DNA from: a virus
IMG/VR virus record: IMGVR_UViG_3300021478_000015
Span: 1-64,000 of that record
Direction: 5' to 3' (one strand)
DNA: 64,000 nucleotides
The position numbers and the translations under genes were made by a program. The first letter of the stretch is position 1, and each line of letters starts with the position of its first letter. A model generated the notes under the pieces. That model saw only the letters and a program-made list of their open reading frames with translations. It was not told the origin of the DNA and did not search any database. Below are positions 40,433-47,067 of the stretch, one piece after another.

Positions 40433-40594
40433 ATGGGTCTAGCCGGATTACTCATCGTCCTGGGGGTCGTCATCTGGCTCCTGCTCAACCCCTTACTGGG
40501 CATCATCCTGTTGGTGGCGGGCCTGGTCATGCTGGTCTGGGCCGGGGGCTCCTACCGGAGCGGCTATAGCGGGCGCAGCCGGACCTACTACTGA
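40433..40594 (+). CDS. small membrane protein
   Basis: 53 residues, MGLAGLLIVLGVVIWLLLNP and onward: two closely spaced hydrophobic segments (about residues 3-17 and 20-37) and a Gly/Ser/Tyr-rich tail ending RSRTYY. It is too short for most gene callers. TAGAGC lies six bases upstream of the ATG, recalling the leaderless pattern, but its -35 is poor. It ends one base before the stop of the convergent minus-strand gene. Confidence 0.55.
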   Translation: MGLAGLLIVLGVVIWLLLNPLLGIILLVAGLVMLVWAGGSYRSGYSGRSRTYY

Positions 40595-41632
40595 TCAGGC
40601 GGCGTCTCCGCTCAGCAGGTTCACCACGTCGTCCCAGCGATCCGAGACGCCCTGCAGCAACTCTGAGGCGGTCTCCTCGGCGGCGATGGCCTCGTCCCAG
40701 GCCTCCTCGTTGCGCTCGCCCTCGACATGCTCGCGGATCAGGGCGGACAGGGTGGCCGGGTCCAGGGCGTCAAGCTCCCAGGACTCGTCGCCGTAGAGGC
40801 CGACGTAGCCCTCGGCGCGGGCGTCGGTCATCTTGGCCGGGTTGGGCGGCGGCTGGTACTCGTTCACCTGATCCATGGTCAGAGCGATGCGGCGGATCTC
40901 CAGGTGGCCGCAGGTGTCCTCGTACTCGTCCAGCCGGGTGCGGGCCACCGTCTTGTAGTCGTCGGCGTCGGGGTCGATCTCGCCGTCGCGGATCCACTTG
41001 CGGAGCATGGTGGTCATGCGGCGGATCATGTCCTTGCGGGTGAACAGGCGCAGCCGGTCCTCGATGTCGCGGCTCATGTCGATGCCGGAGGGGTCATGGT
41101 CGCCCAGGTGCAGGATGAGGACGTTTTGGCCCTTCCACAGGTACTCGTTGAGGCGCTGGGCCGCCCCCCAGATCTCGGACTGGCTGGTGTAGCCCCGGCA
41201 GGAGAAGTACGGCACGTCCAGGTCCGGGCAGACCACGTCCAGCACGCCGACCAGGGCATCCTTCTCGATCCAGACCTCGATGCGGGTGGGCTGACTGGCC
41301 CACTTGTCGGTGCGGAACTGCCGGGCGGCGGCCTTGATCAGGTCGGTGGGCTCGTCCCAGTGGGCCAGGGAGCGCAGGTTGCGGGTCCGGTCCACGATGT
41401 AGTCCCAGTCCAGCATCCCGGCCAGGCGGGCGTCGTTGATGATCGAGCCCAGGCGCTTGTACTCGGTCTGCTTGTTGGCGATCAGGCCCCGGCTGACGAA
41501 CTGGTAGTAAAGCTGCCGCAGGGTCAGGTCGTAGCCCTGGGCGGCGTAGTTGGCGCAGATGGCCTCGGCCTGGCCGATGATCTTCAGCGAGCCGGGCGAG
41601 AACTTCTTGGGGGTGTACTCGATCTTGGCCAT
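40595..41632 (-). CDS. Spo11/TopoVI-A-like TOPRIM protein
   Basis: 345 residues from ATG 41632. The N-terminal part has a winged-helix-like segment (LTLRQLYYQFVSRGLIANKQ, about 36-55; SIINDARLAGMLDWDYIVDR) like the CAP domain of TopoVI-A/Spo11. A TOPRIM-like domain follows: RIEVWIEKDALVGVL (about 117-131) with Glu, and VLILHLGDHDPSGIDM (about 174-189) with DxD. The DHDPSG motif is typical of this superfamily. The catalytic Tyr would be one of the Tyr pair in QLYYQF. It may cut or nick DNA for replication or takeover. Its promoter and an 8-codon upstream frame are described separately. Confidence 0.72.
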   Translation of the reverse strand: MAKIEYTPKKFSPGSLKIIGQAEAICANYAAQGYDLTLRQLYYQFVSRGLIANKQTEYKRLGSIINDARLAGMLDWDYIVDRTRNLRSLAHWDEPTDLIKAAARQFRTDKWASQPTRIEVWIEKDALVGVLDVVCPDLDVPYFSCRGYTSQSEIWGAAQRLNEYLWKGQNVLILHLGDHDPSGIDMSRDIEDRLRLFTRKDMIRRMTTMLRKWIRDGEIDPDADDYKTVARTRLDEYEDTCGHLEIRRIALTMDQVNEYQPPPNPAKMTDARAEGYVGLYGDESWELDALDPATLSALIREHVEGERNEEAWDEAIAAEETASELLQGVSDRWDDVVNLLSGDAA

Positions 41633-41665
41633 CAAATGGCCTCGGTGGTGGTGGTTATGGCGGGC

Positions 41666-41694
41666 ACGTTAGCAAACTTTCCTAGAGAGTGCAA
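41666..41694 (-). promoter_or_regulatory. cassette promoter with mutated leaderless start
   Basis: Minus strand: TTGCAC, 17 bases ending TGC, TAACGT. Seven bases on, where ATG lies in sister cassettes, is ATA followed by ACC ACC ACC ACC GAG GCC ATT TGA. Its TGA overlaps ATG 41632 (TGATG). A GAGG ahead of that ATG could serve as ribosome site. So this copy has an 8-codon remnant or leader frame instead of a leaderless gene. Confidence 0.7.
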
Positions 41695-41774
41695 GTCGGG
41701 GTAGGTCCCCTACCCTTGTTGTCAGGTACAGGCCCCTCAAGTGCATAGATCCTTCGAAGCTCCTGAAAGTTAAG

Positions 41775-41800
41775 GGAGCCCCCTCCGAAGAAGGGGCTCC
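41775..41800 (-). terminator. terminator of the ArdC unit
   Basis: Minus strand: GGAGCCCC, ten-base loop, GGGGCTCC (41793-41800 with 41775-41782), then CTTAACTTTC. It lies between the ArdC-type gene and the next cassette promoter. Confidence 0.65.
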
Positions 41801-41830
41801 AGGTCGTCGGTGGGGATCAGCACGGTGGTC

Positions 41831-42889
41831 TCAAGCAGCCACCTCCACGGGGCGCTCCTTGGCCCCCTCGCCGTCTGACTCGCCGTCCTTGGTCCAGCGG
41901 ATGCCCTGGACCCAGTCGGCGGCGTACTGGGCCTGGGAGGCGGCCTGCATGAGCCACTTGGGCTCGCTCTGCAGCTTGGACAGCCAGCCCTGTAGGTAGG
42001 CGGCCGAGTTGTCGATGGTGGAGTTCTCGATCCCGGCGATCCCGCACAGCATGGCGGCGGTCATCTCCGCGGTTAGCTCCTCCTTGGAGTAGCTGGTGTC
42101 CCCGAAGGAGTGCGACTCCATCAGGTCCTTGCGGGCCAGGCGGCTGGCGTGGCCCGTCGAGTGGCCCATCTCATGGAACAGGGTCGAGTAGTAGGCCTCG
42201 GGGGTGGTGAAGGCGGTGGGCTCGGGCATGCCGATGAAGTCCCGGCTGGGCGAGTAGTAGGCCCGGTTGCCGCCGTGGTGGACCTCGACCTCGGTGTAGC
42301 CGTCCGCCAGGGCCTGAGCCGCCTCGATGGCGTCGAACTCGGGGGCATCCTCGGCGGCCTCGGAGGGCTGGAACTTCTTCGGGAGCGTGCCCTGGTGGAC
42401 CTGATCCTGGTTCCAGACGTTGAACTCCTTGGGGAAGCGGATCCGGACCTTGCGGACCTTGCCGGTGGCCTCGTCCTTCTCCTCCTTGACGAAGCTCCCC
42501 CACCAGATGACCTTGGTGCATTTCTCGCCCTTGCGGACCCCGAAGTCGAGCCCCTCGGGATGGACCCAGGAGTTGCCCTCCTTGACCGCCCCGGCCTGGC
42601 GCGCCCACTCGTCGTAGGTGGCCCAGAAGGTGGACTTGTAGCCCTTCTCCAGGGCCTCGCCCAGGAGCAGCCAGAGGTTGATGCCCCGGTAGAGCTTGCC
42701 GGTGGAGACCGAGCGGGGGAACATGGAGCCGCCGTCCGCGGCCTTCCATTCCTGCAGCCAGATCAGCTTCTTGGTCTGCAGCGACAGGGCGCAGATGCGG
42801 TCAACGACCGACTGGTAGAGGTCCTTGCGGGGCTTGGCGGGGGTGACCCGGCCGGACTTGGTGGACTTGGACTTGGTGGTGGTGGCCAT
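41831..42889 (-). CDS. ardC-like: ArdC-type antirestriction protein with zincin-like protease domain
   Basis: 352 residues from ATG 42889, exactly seven bases after the -10 and without ribosome site (leaderless). The N-terminal ssDNA-binding domain shows YQSVVDRICALSLQTKK, LYRGINLWLLLGEAL and a FGVRKGEKCTKVIWW segment, the DUF1738 pattern of ArdC. The C-terminal half has the HEMGH metallopeptidase motif (FHEMGHSTGHASR, about 237-249) and a downstream Glu-rich helix (KEELTAEMTAAML). ArdC proteins protect incoming DNA from restriction. The upstream start (43045) reads through promoter and terminator and is rejected. It starts MATTTK, as the cassette predicts. Confidence 0.85.
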   Translation of the reverse strand: MATTTKSKSTKSGRVTPAKPRKDLYQSVVDRICALSLQTKKLIWLQEWKAADGGSMFPRSVSTGKLYRGINLWLLLGEALEKGYKSTFWATYDEWARQAGAVKEGNSWVHPEGLDFGVRKGEKCTKVIWWGSFVKEEKDEATGKVRKVRIRFPKEFNVWNQDQVHQGTLPKKFQPSEAAEDAPEFDAIEAAQALADGYTEVEVHHGGNRAYYSPSRDFIGMPEPTAFTTPEAYYSTLFHEMGHSTGHASRLARKDLMESHSFGDTSYSKEELTAEMTAAMLCGIAGIENSTIDNSAAYLQGWLSKLQSEPKWLMQAASQAQYAADWVQGIRWTKDGESDGEGAKERPVEVAA

Positions 42890-42896
42890 GGGAAGT

Positions 42897-42925
42897 ACGT
42901 TAGCAGACTTTCTTAGAGGGCGCAA
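42897..42925 (-). promoter_or_regulatory. leaderless cassette promoter (ArdC)
   Basis: Minus strand: TTGCGC, spacer CCTCTAAGAAAGTCTGC, TAACGT, ACTTCCC, ATG. The -10 to ATG distance is 7. The start is followed by GCC ACC ACC ACC. Confidence 0.75.
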
Positions 42926-42944
42926 GTCACCTTTGGCAAGAATG

Positions 42945-42986
42945 GCAAGAAAAGCGAGAGCCCCCGGTTGTAAGTCGGGGGCTCTC
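42945..42986 (-). terminator. intrinsic terminator
   Basis: Minus strand: GAGAGCCCCCG, nine-base loop, CGGGGGCTCTC, then GCTTTTCTT. It ends the 43.0-43.4 kb transcript just upstream of the ArdC promoter. Confidence 0.7.
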
Positions 42987-43362
42987 ATTCCAGGTTGTGC
43001 TCGGTCCTGCGGTCCTGCCTGACGTGACCCGGAGCTTGGTTGCATCGCAGCTTGGTGGGCCAGGAGGCCCTCCCACTCTCTCCGGCAGGGTTAGCGTCCC
43101 TGCGTACTCTGTGGTTTTGATTGTCAGCGGTCAGTTCCCTGGGCTCAAGCCGTTCGCCCGAGGGCTCCCCGGATTCGACTACGCACGCCCTGGTGACCCG
43201 ACACTTAGCCCCGAGGGGCACTTCAGTGCCGGTGCCACTTCGAGTCGCGGTACCGGGGATGTAAGAGGGATGGGACGGGTGCGGAGGCTGGCCACTGGGC
43301 GGGCCTCCCTTCTGACTGCGGTGCGGGTTACGCCATAGCTTCCTTTCTCGATCGGTGAGTAC
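42945..43362 (-). ncRNA. candidate small RNA or orphan transcript ending in a terminator
   Basis: A cassette promoter (43370-43398) fires into 370 bases with no good gene and stops at a perfect 11-bp stem (42956-42966 with 42976-42986) followed by GCTTTTCTTG on this strand. Near the 5' end a good site AAAGGAAG precedes ATG GCG TAA, a two-codon frame. The open frame of about 120 codons crossing the region has no start at the expected place and no coding look. Small hairpins occur (GGCAC-TGAA-GTGCC, GGGCC-TCCT-GGCCC). It could be a regulatory RNA or a decayed leaderless gene. Confidence 0.35.
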
Positions 43363-43369
43363 AGGAAGC

Positions 43370-43398
43370 ACGTTAGCAAGGATTCCTAGAGAAGTCAA
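43370..43398 (-). promoter_or_regulatory. cassette promoter without a gene
   Basis: Minus strand: TTGACT, spacer TCTCTAGGAATCCTTGC, TAACGT. Seven bases on it reads GTACTCACC, so the start codon and the ACCACC element are missing. It is otherwise as good as the sister promoters. Confidence 0.65.
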
Positions 43399-43399
43399 G

Positions 43400-43579
43400 T
43401 CACCTGCGGCGGGACTTGGAGTTCTCCCGGCGGGGATTACCGATGTGCCAGCAGGAGCACCAGGCGCACCGGTAGCTCCGGGTGGCCCAGCCTCGCGCCC
43501 GTGCTGCCTTGGCCACGTCGTTGGCTACCTCCCGCGTGGCGTACTGGTGCTTGCCGGTGACGCAGTCGCTGCCCTTCAT
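43400..43579 (-). CDS. small zinc-binding protein
   Basis: 59 residues from the minus-strand ATG at 43579. Pattern: a Cys near the start (SDCVTGKHQYATREVANDVA), a basic helix, and YRCAWCSCWHIGN (about 39-51), the C-x2-C...WHxG signature of a common small actinophage zinc protein. The tail is very basic (RRENSKSRRR). The longer frame from 43663 overlaps the next gene and is rejected. Last gene of the 44945-43400 operon. Confidence 0.6.
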   Translation of the reverse strand: MKGSDCVTGKHQYATREVANDVAKAARARGWATRSYRCAWCSCWHIGNPRRENSKSRRR

Positions 43580-43583
43580 GGGC

Positions 43584-43919
43584 TCACGCCTGGTGCAGGA
43601 GGGCCTGCTCCTTGGTGGTGAGCAGCTTCTCGATGTCATGCTCCCAGATGGACTCGCAGACACTGGCCAGGGTGCCGTCCTTTAACCGCCAGCGGACGGT
43701 GTAGGAATACTCCCCGGCCTCCTGGTGGATGTGGACGGTGACGATCTCGGCGTGGCGGGGAGCCCGGCCATGGCGGCCTGGGAGCTTCCTGAAGGCCCGC
43801 ACGGTGTCGCCTTCGTGGTACTTCGAGCCCGCCACCTGAGCGGCGTACAGCGCCTCCTGGGCGGCCTCCAGAGCCTCCTGGCACCGGGTCACCTCAGCGG
43901 CTAGCTCCTTGATGGTCAT
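43584..43919 (-). CDS. hypothetical protein
   Basis: 111 residues. A helical start (VTRCQEALEAAQEALYAAQ) runs into a beta-rich domain with FRKLPGRHGRAPRHAEIVTV and a later YTVRWRLKDGT, like an SH3-type barrel. Overlaps the upstream gene by one base. No family recognised. Confidence 0.5.
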   Translation of the reverse strand: MTIKELAAEVTRCQEALEAAQEALYAAQVAGSKYHEGDTVRAFRKLPGRHGRAPRHAEIVTVHIHQEAGEYSYTVRWRLKDGTLASVCESIWEHDIEKLLTTKEQALLHQA

Positions 43920-44503
43920 CAGAAGTACAGGCCTTTCGGGTTCACGTCGGTGACCATGCCCAGCACGTCGATGGGGATCATGGCCCTCAGCTTGGGGGTG
44001 GCGTCCATGGCGGTGAAGATCTCCCTAGCAGGCCAACCGCCGACCGGGGCGTGGGCCAAGACTCTCCAGCCCTCCTGATCGAGCCCTGTGGGGCTCGCCA
44101 AGCGGAGAAAACGGCTCGCCTCACGTCCTGGGTCTACGGCAAGCTCTATGACCTCTGAGACGGGCTCAGGGGGCCGTCCCCACGCCCAGATGGATCCGGA
44201 GCCGTGAGGGACGTGGGGACGGTCGGACGCCCTGGCCATCAGGATGGTAGGGGCGCTGGTGTCGTAGCTCCACAGCGTGGCGTCCACTACCGTCACCTCG
44301 GGGTCGTAGGGGTCGCCCAGGACGGCCCAGGAGTGTTGCGAGCCCACGCCGCGGCAGCCTCCGCGGGCCACTCGGGCTCCCTCGGGCAGCAGACCGGAGC
44401 GGACGATGGCCAGGCTGACCGAGTGGCACTGGTGTGCCCAGTGGTCCTTGGGGATGTCGATGGCAGCCTCGACCGCCTCGACGGTGGGTGCGGTGAAGGT
44501 CAC
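43919..44503 (-). CDS. cysteine-protease/transglutaminase-like protein
   Basis: 194 residues. A possible Cys-His-Asp triad is spaced as in papain/transglutaminase folds: HWAHQCHSVSLAIV (Cys about 26), VGSQHSWAVLGD (His about 57) and VTVVDATLWSY (Asp about 73). The HSW...VVDAT order is typical of transglutaminase-like and related peptidases. The rest has no motif. It might modify host proteins early in infection. No experimental analog is claimed. Coupled by overlap to neighbours in the 44945-43400 operon. Confidence 0.5.
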   Translation of the reverse strand: MTFTAPTVEAVEAAIDIPKDHWAHQCHSVSLAIVRSGLLPEGARVARGGCRGVGSQHSWAVLGDPYDPEVTVVDATLWSYDTSAPTILMARASDRPHVPHGSGSIWAWGRPPEPVSEVIELAVDPGREASRFLRLASPTGLDQEGWRVLAHAPVGGWPAREIFTAMDATPKLRAMIPIDVLGMVTDVNPKGLYF

Positions 44504-44709
44504 TTGTACATCTCCTTATGGCGGGGGCAGTAGTCGAAGCCGTCCACCTTCCAGCCTGCGGCCTTGGCCGCTTTGCGGATGGCGGGCCGGGACTGGATGC
44601 CGTCGTAGGCGAAGGCGGCGGTGCAGGACTTCATGTCCCGCAGGGGATCGCCGCCTGCAGGCAGGTCGGCCCCGTCGCAGGTCACGGTCATTTGCTGGCG
44701 GACGCTCAT
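44500..44709 (-). CDS. small zinc-site protein
   Basis: 69 residues with VTCDG near the start, an RPAIRKAAKAAGWKVDG helix-turn and DYCPRHK at the end. Cys...C-x2-H is a split zinc site shared by small actinophage proteins. Overlaps both neighbours by 4 bases. Confidence 0.5.
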   Translation of the reverse strand: MSVRQQMTVTCDGADLPAGGDPLRDMKSCTAAFAYDGIQSRPAIRKAAKAAGWKVDGFDYCPRHKEMYK

Positions 44710-44945
44710 GGCTTGGCCACCGCATCCCGGCCCGTGTACCAGCCGATGGGACGCTGGTCAGCCCCAGGGTTGGGGCCAGCGTGGAAGTGGTTGGGGGTGT
44801 AGCGATGGTGCTGGTTGGCGTGCCAGCGGCTCATCTCGGTGAAGGTCCAGCTATGGCGCTTGACCGAGGACCGGGCCGCCTGGGTGCCGTGCATCTCTTG
44901 GATGTGATCGAACAGCACCTGCTTGGGGGTGGTGGTCTGTGGCAT
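44706..44945 (-). CDS. small histidine-rich protein, leaderless
   Basis: 79 residues from ATG 44945, seven bases after the -10 of a cassette promoter, starting MPQTTTPKQ. It has QVLFDHIQEMHGTQ, a central WTFTEMSRWHANQHHRYTPN and HFHAG, so nine or so histidines that could bind metal. First gene of its operon. No family recognised. Confidence 0.6.
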   Translation of the reverse strand: MPQTTTPKQVLFDHIQEMHGTQAARSSVKRHSWTFTEMSRWHANQHHRYTPNHFHAGPNPGADQRPIGWYTGRDAVAKP

Positions 44946-44952
44946 GGCAAGC

Positions 44953-44981
44953 ACCTTAGCAGGAATCCTTAGAGGGCGCAA
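44953..44981 (-). promoter_or_regulatory. leaderless cassette promoter
   Basis: Minus strand: TTGCGC, spacer CCTCTAAGGATTCCTGC, TAAGGT, GCTTGCC, ATG. Start followed by CCA CAG ACC ACC ACC. Confidence 0.75.
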
Positions 44982-44992
44982 GTCGCCCAGGA

Positions 44993-46279
44993 CTACCAGC
45001 CCCAGGGGGCGATGGGCTCCCAGCCCAGCTTGGCCGTCACCTTGTTGATGGCGTCCTGGATGGCGTGCTGGGTCGCGTCTTCGCGGGCCTCGGGATGGCC
45101 CTGGTCGGCCACCCAGTCAGAGCCCTCACAGACACGGCCTTCGAGGTCAGCCCGCTGGAGCTTCCCGGTGCTGATCTCGCTGAGTATCAGCGTGACCATG
45201 CGGTGGACGGTAACGCCGCCCATGTGAGAGGGCATCTGATAAGGGGGAATCTCGCTCTTGGCCGGGCACTTTGATTTCGGTTGTGTCTTAGTAGTGGTCA
45301 TGGTGGACATCTTATCAAACTTCCTTATAGTAGCGGCGGTAGTTGTGGGGATTTGTGTCTTTGTTGTGAGGAAGGGGTCCAGGAGATCGCGGAAGTCTTC
45401 GTTCGTAGTGAGATCCCATATCGGAAACTTAATATCCTCGTTGTACTTCCGGTATAACCGGGCTGCTTCTAAATAATCAGGATCGCACCACTCACCCTCA
45501 TGCACCAGTCCGGTGATGCGGAAGTCACTATTCTCAAGGTCTGGGTAGTCCATCCAGCCCTTGGCCGGGGTAACGAGATGTCTGGGTGTCCTATGCCGCT
45601 CTTCCGGGCTGGCGGCGTCGTACCAGGCCTGCCATTCAGGTGTCCTTCTAAACCTGGAGTCCCTACTACTAGTATCCTTCCAGATCTTTCGTTGCTGTGC
45701 GTATCGTTGCACCCATCTCTTTATCTCAGTATCAGGCCAATCCTTGATTGCAGCCTGGGTTAACGCAGGTGGTACGTTGATCACATACATCAGCTTTGGT
45801 ATCTTGTGACCGGCTGCATAGTCTCTTGCTATTGCTTCGCTGAACTGAGTATGGGGGACTACTAGTGTCTGATCTGTTATCAGGCTGGATCCGACTCTTA
45901 TATTGGTGGATCCGAGTTCTCCATATCCACCGTAGCAAGGATGAATCAGTATCTTGGCCTTAGGGGGTCCTCCACTCACGTTTCTCACGTATTCAGGCGG
46001 TAGTAGCCTGTGGTGTAAGCGCTTGCTCTTGCCCTCGTCGTAGTTTCTGATCGTGGCTGGCCCATATACTTCAGCTATGCAATGCTCTCCTGTCTGTTGA
46101 GTCATGTCCGTCAACAGAGGATCGACAATGGATGTCACGATTTCCCACCAGGGCCAGCAGTTCGTGTTGGGTATGTACGATCCTGAGCCCTGACTGCCGT
46201 TCAGTAGCTGGCGGGAATCGATCACTGATCCATCGGTCAGGGTCATGGGGCCGCCGATGAGGATTATGGTGATGCTCAT
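44993..46279 (-). CDS. fusion: unknown paralog joined in frame to a second small gene
   Basis: 428 residues from ATG 46279. The first 310 or so match the upstream neighbour (46276-47067) segment by segment: TIILIGG, LTDGSVIDSRQL, NCWPWWEIVTSIVDPLL, EAARLYRKYNEDIKFPIWDL and NEDFRDLLDPFL. The neighbour stops three residues after DPFL, while this copy runs on through a linker into MSTMTTTKTQPKSKCPAKSE and a separate 100-residue domain. That second part begins at ATG 45301 behind a decayed cassette promoter, so it was once, or still is, its own gene. The first part's function is unknown. A 130-residue extra segment in the middle (about 190-240) is missing from the neighbour. Confidence 0.6.
   Translation of the reverse strand: MSITIILIGGPMTLTDGSVIDSRQLLNGSQGSGSYIPNTNCWPWWEIVTSIVDPLLTDMTQQTGEHCIAEVYGPATIRNYDEGKSKRLHHRLLPPEYVRNVSGGPPKAKILIHPCYGGYGELGSTNIRVGSSLITDQTLVVPHTQFSEAIARDYAAGHKIPKLMYVINVPPALTQAAIKDWPDTEIKRWVQRYAQQRKIWKDTSSRDSRFRRTPEWQAWYDAASPEERHRTPRHLVTPAKGWMDYPDLENSDFRITGLVHEGEWCDPDYLEAARLYRKYNEDIKFPIWDLTTNEDFRDLLDPFLTTKTQIPTTTAATIRKFDKMSTMTTTKTQPKSKCPAKSEIPPYQMPSHMGGVTVHRMVTLILSEISTGKLQRADLEGRVCEGSDWVADQGHPEAREDATQHAIQDAINKVTAKLGWEPIAPWGW
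45309..45337 (-). promoter_or_regulatory. decayed cassette promoter inside the fused gene
   Basis: Minus strand: GCCGCT in place of the -35, spacer ACTATAAGGAAGTTTGA, TAAGAT, then seven bases to ATG 45301 and ACC ACT ACT. The spacer and -10 are conserved, the -35 is lost, and the region is now read through in frame. Confidence 0.5.
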
Positions 46280-47067
46280 GTCGCCACCAGGAAGGGATCC
46301 AGGAGATCGCGGAAGTCTTCGTTCGTAGCGAGATCCCATATCGGGAACTTGATGTCCTCGTTGTGCTCCAGGTACCGCCGGGCTGCCTCCAGGTAGCAAG
46401 GGTCACACCACTTGCCACCCTTGACAAGACCTGTGATGCTGAAGTCACCATCCTCAGTGAATAGATCGCTGTTAGGAGATGCTTTAGTTTGAGGATGTTG
46501 ATTCTGGCGGTTCCAGCGATGTTCGCTGAACTGGTTGTGCGGAAGGATTATTATTTGCGCTGAATCAAAGCCTCTGATGTCTTGATTGTAATATGAGCGA
46601 ATCTGTATTCTCACATCACGCTTATACTTGGGTGAGCGTTGAGGATAGTACTCTATATCTGGGTTGGATGAGAGTAGGAGTTGGTTCAATCTAGAGTACT
46701 TGGCTAAGGCTATCCTATAAGGTCCTTCAATGATAGGCCTAATAGTGGGGATGCTTGATCTTAGGAGGGTTTCTAGATTTCTTCTTCTTGGCTTACCATT
46801 GCTAAACTCCATAGTCCACAGCGGGCAATCCTTGATCTCAGCTAGGGAGTGATCTCCGATCTGAGTTTCGAAGTCCTTTTGTCCGAAGCCTTGAAGTAAT
46901 GGATTGACTATTGAAATCACTGTTTCCCACCATGACCAACAGTTCGTATGTACTCTCATACTCGGGTATGTATACGGTAGTTGTCTAGAGTCAATGGTAG
47001 ATCCATCGGATAGGGTTATGAGACCACCGATGAGAATGATGGTGGTAGGCTCCTTAGCTAGCGACAT
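46276..47067 (-). CDS. unknown protein, tandem paralog of the next gene
   Basis: 263 residues from the minus-strand ATG at 47067 (in-frame start MSLAKEPTTIILIGG). It shares with the following gene TIILIGG, LSDGSTIDSRQL, NCWSWWETVISIVNPLL, the PHNQFSEH segment, a KWCDPCYLEAARRYLEHNED stretch and NEDFRDLLDPFL. No catalytic motif is seen. Its base composition is far more AT-rich than the rest of the phage, so it may be recently acquired or under relaxed codon selection. Stop and next start overlap (ATGA). It overlaps the helicase stop by 14 bases. Confidence 0.6.
   Translation of the reverse strand: MSLAKEPTTIILIGGLITLSDGSTIDSRQLPYTYPSMRVHTNCWSWWETVISIVNPLLQGFGQKDFETQIGDHSLAEIKDCPLWTMEFSNGKPRRRNLETLLRSSIPTIRPIIEGPYRIALAKYSRLNQLLLSSNPDIEYYPQRSPKYKRDVRIQIRSYYNQDIRGFDSAQIIILPHNQFSEHRWNRQNQHPQTKASPNSDLFTEDGDFSITGLVKGGKWCDPCYLEAARRYLEHNEDIKFPIWDLATNEDFRDLLDPFLVAT

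Noticed and set aside
40727-41704. Plus-strand frame of 325 codons opposite the Spo11-like gene
   Set aside because: Composition of an antisense shadow; the minus-strand protein has clear motifs and a promoter.
43165-43185. GGATTCGAC, the 5' signature of tmRNA
   Set aside because: No matching 3' T-arm or acceptor strand, no tag frame. Taken as chance.
42985-43398. Open minus-strand frame of about 120-137 codons
   Set aside because: The only early starts lie within or upstream of the promoter, composition is unlike coding, and no motif is present.
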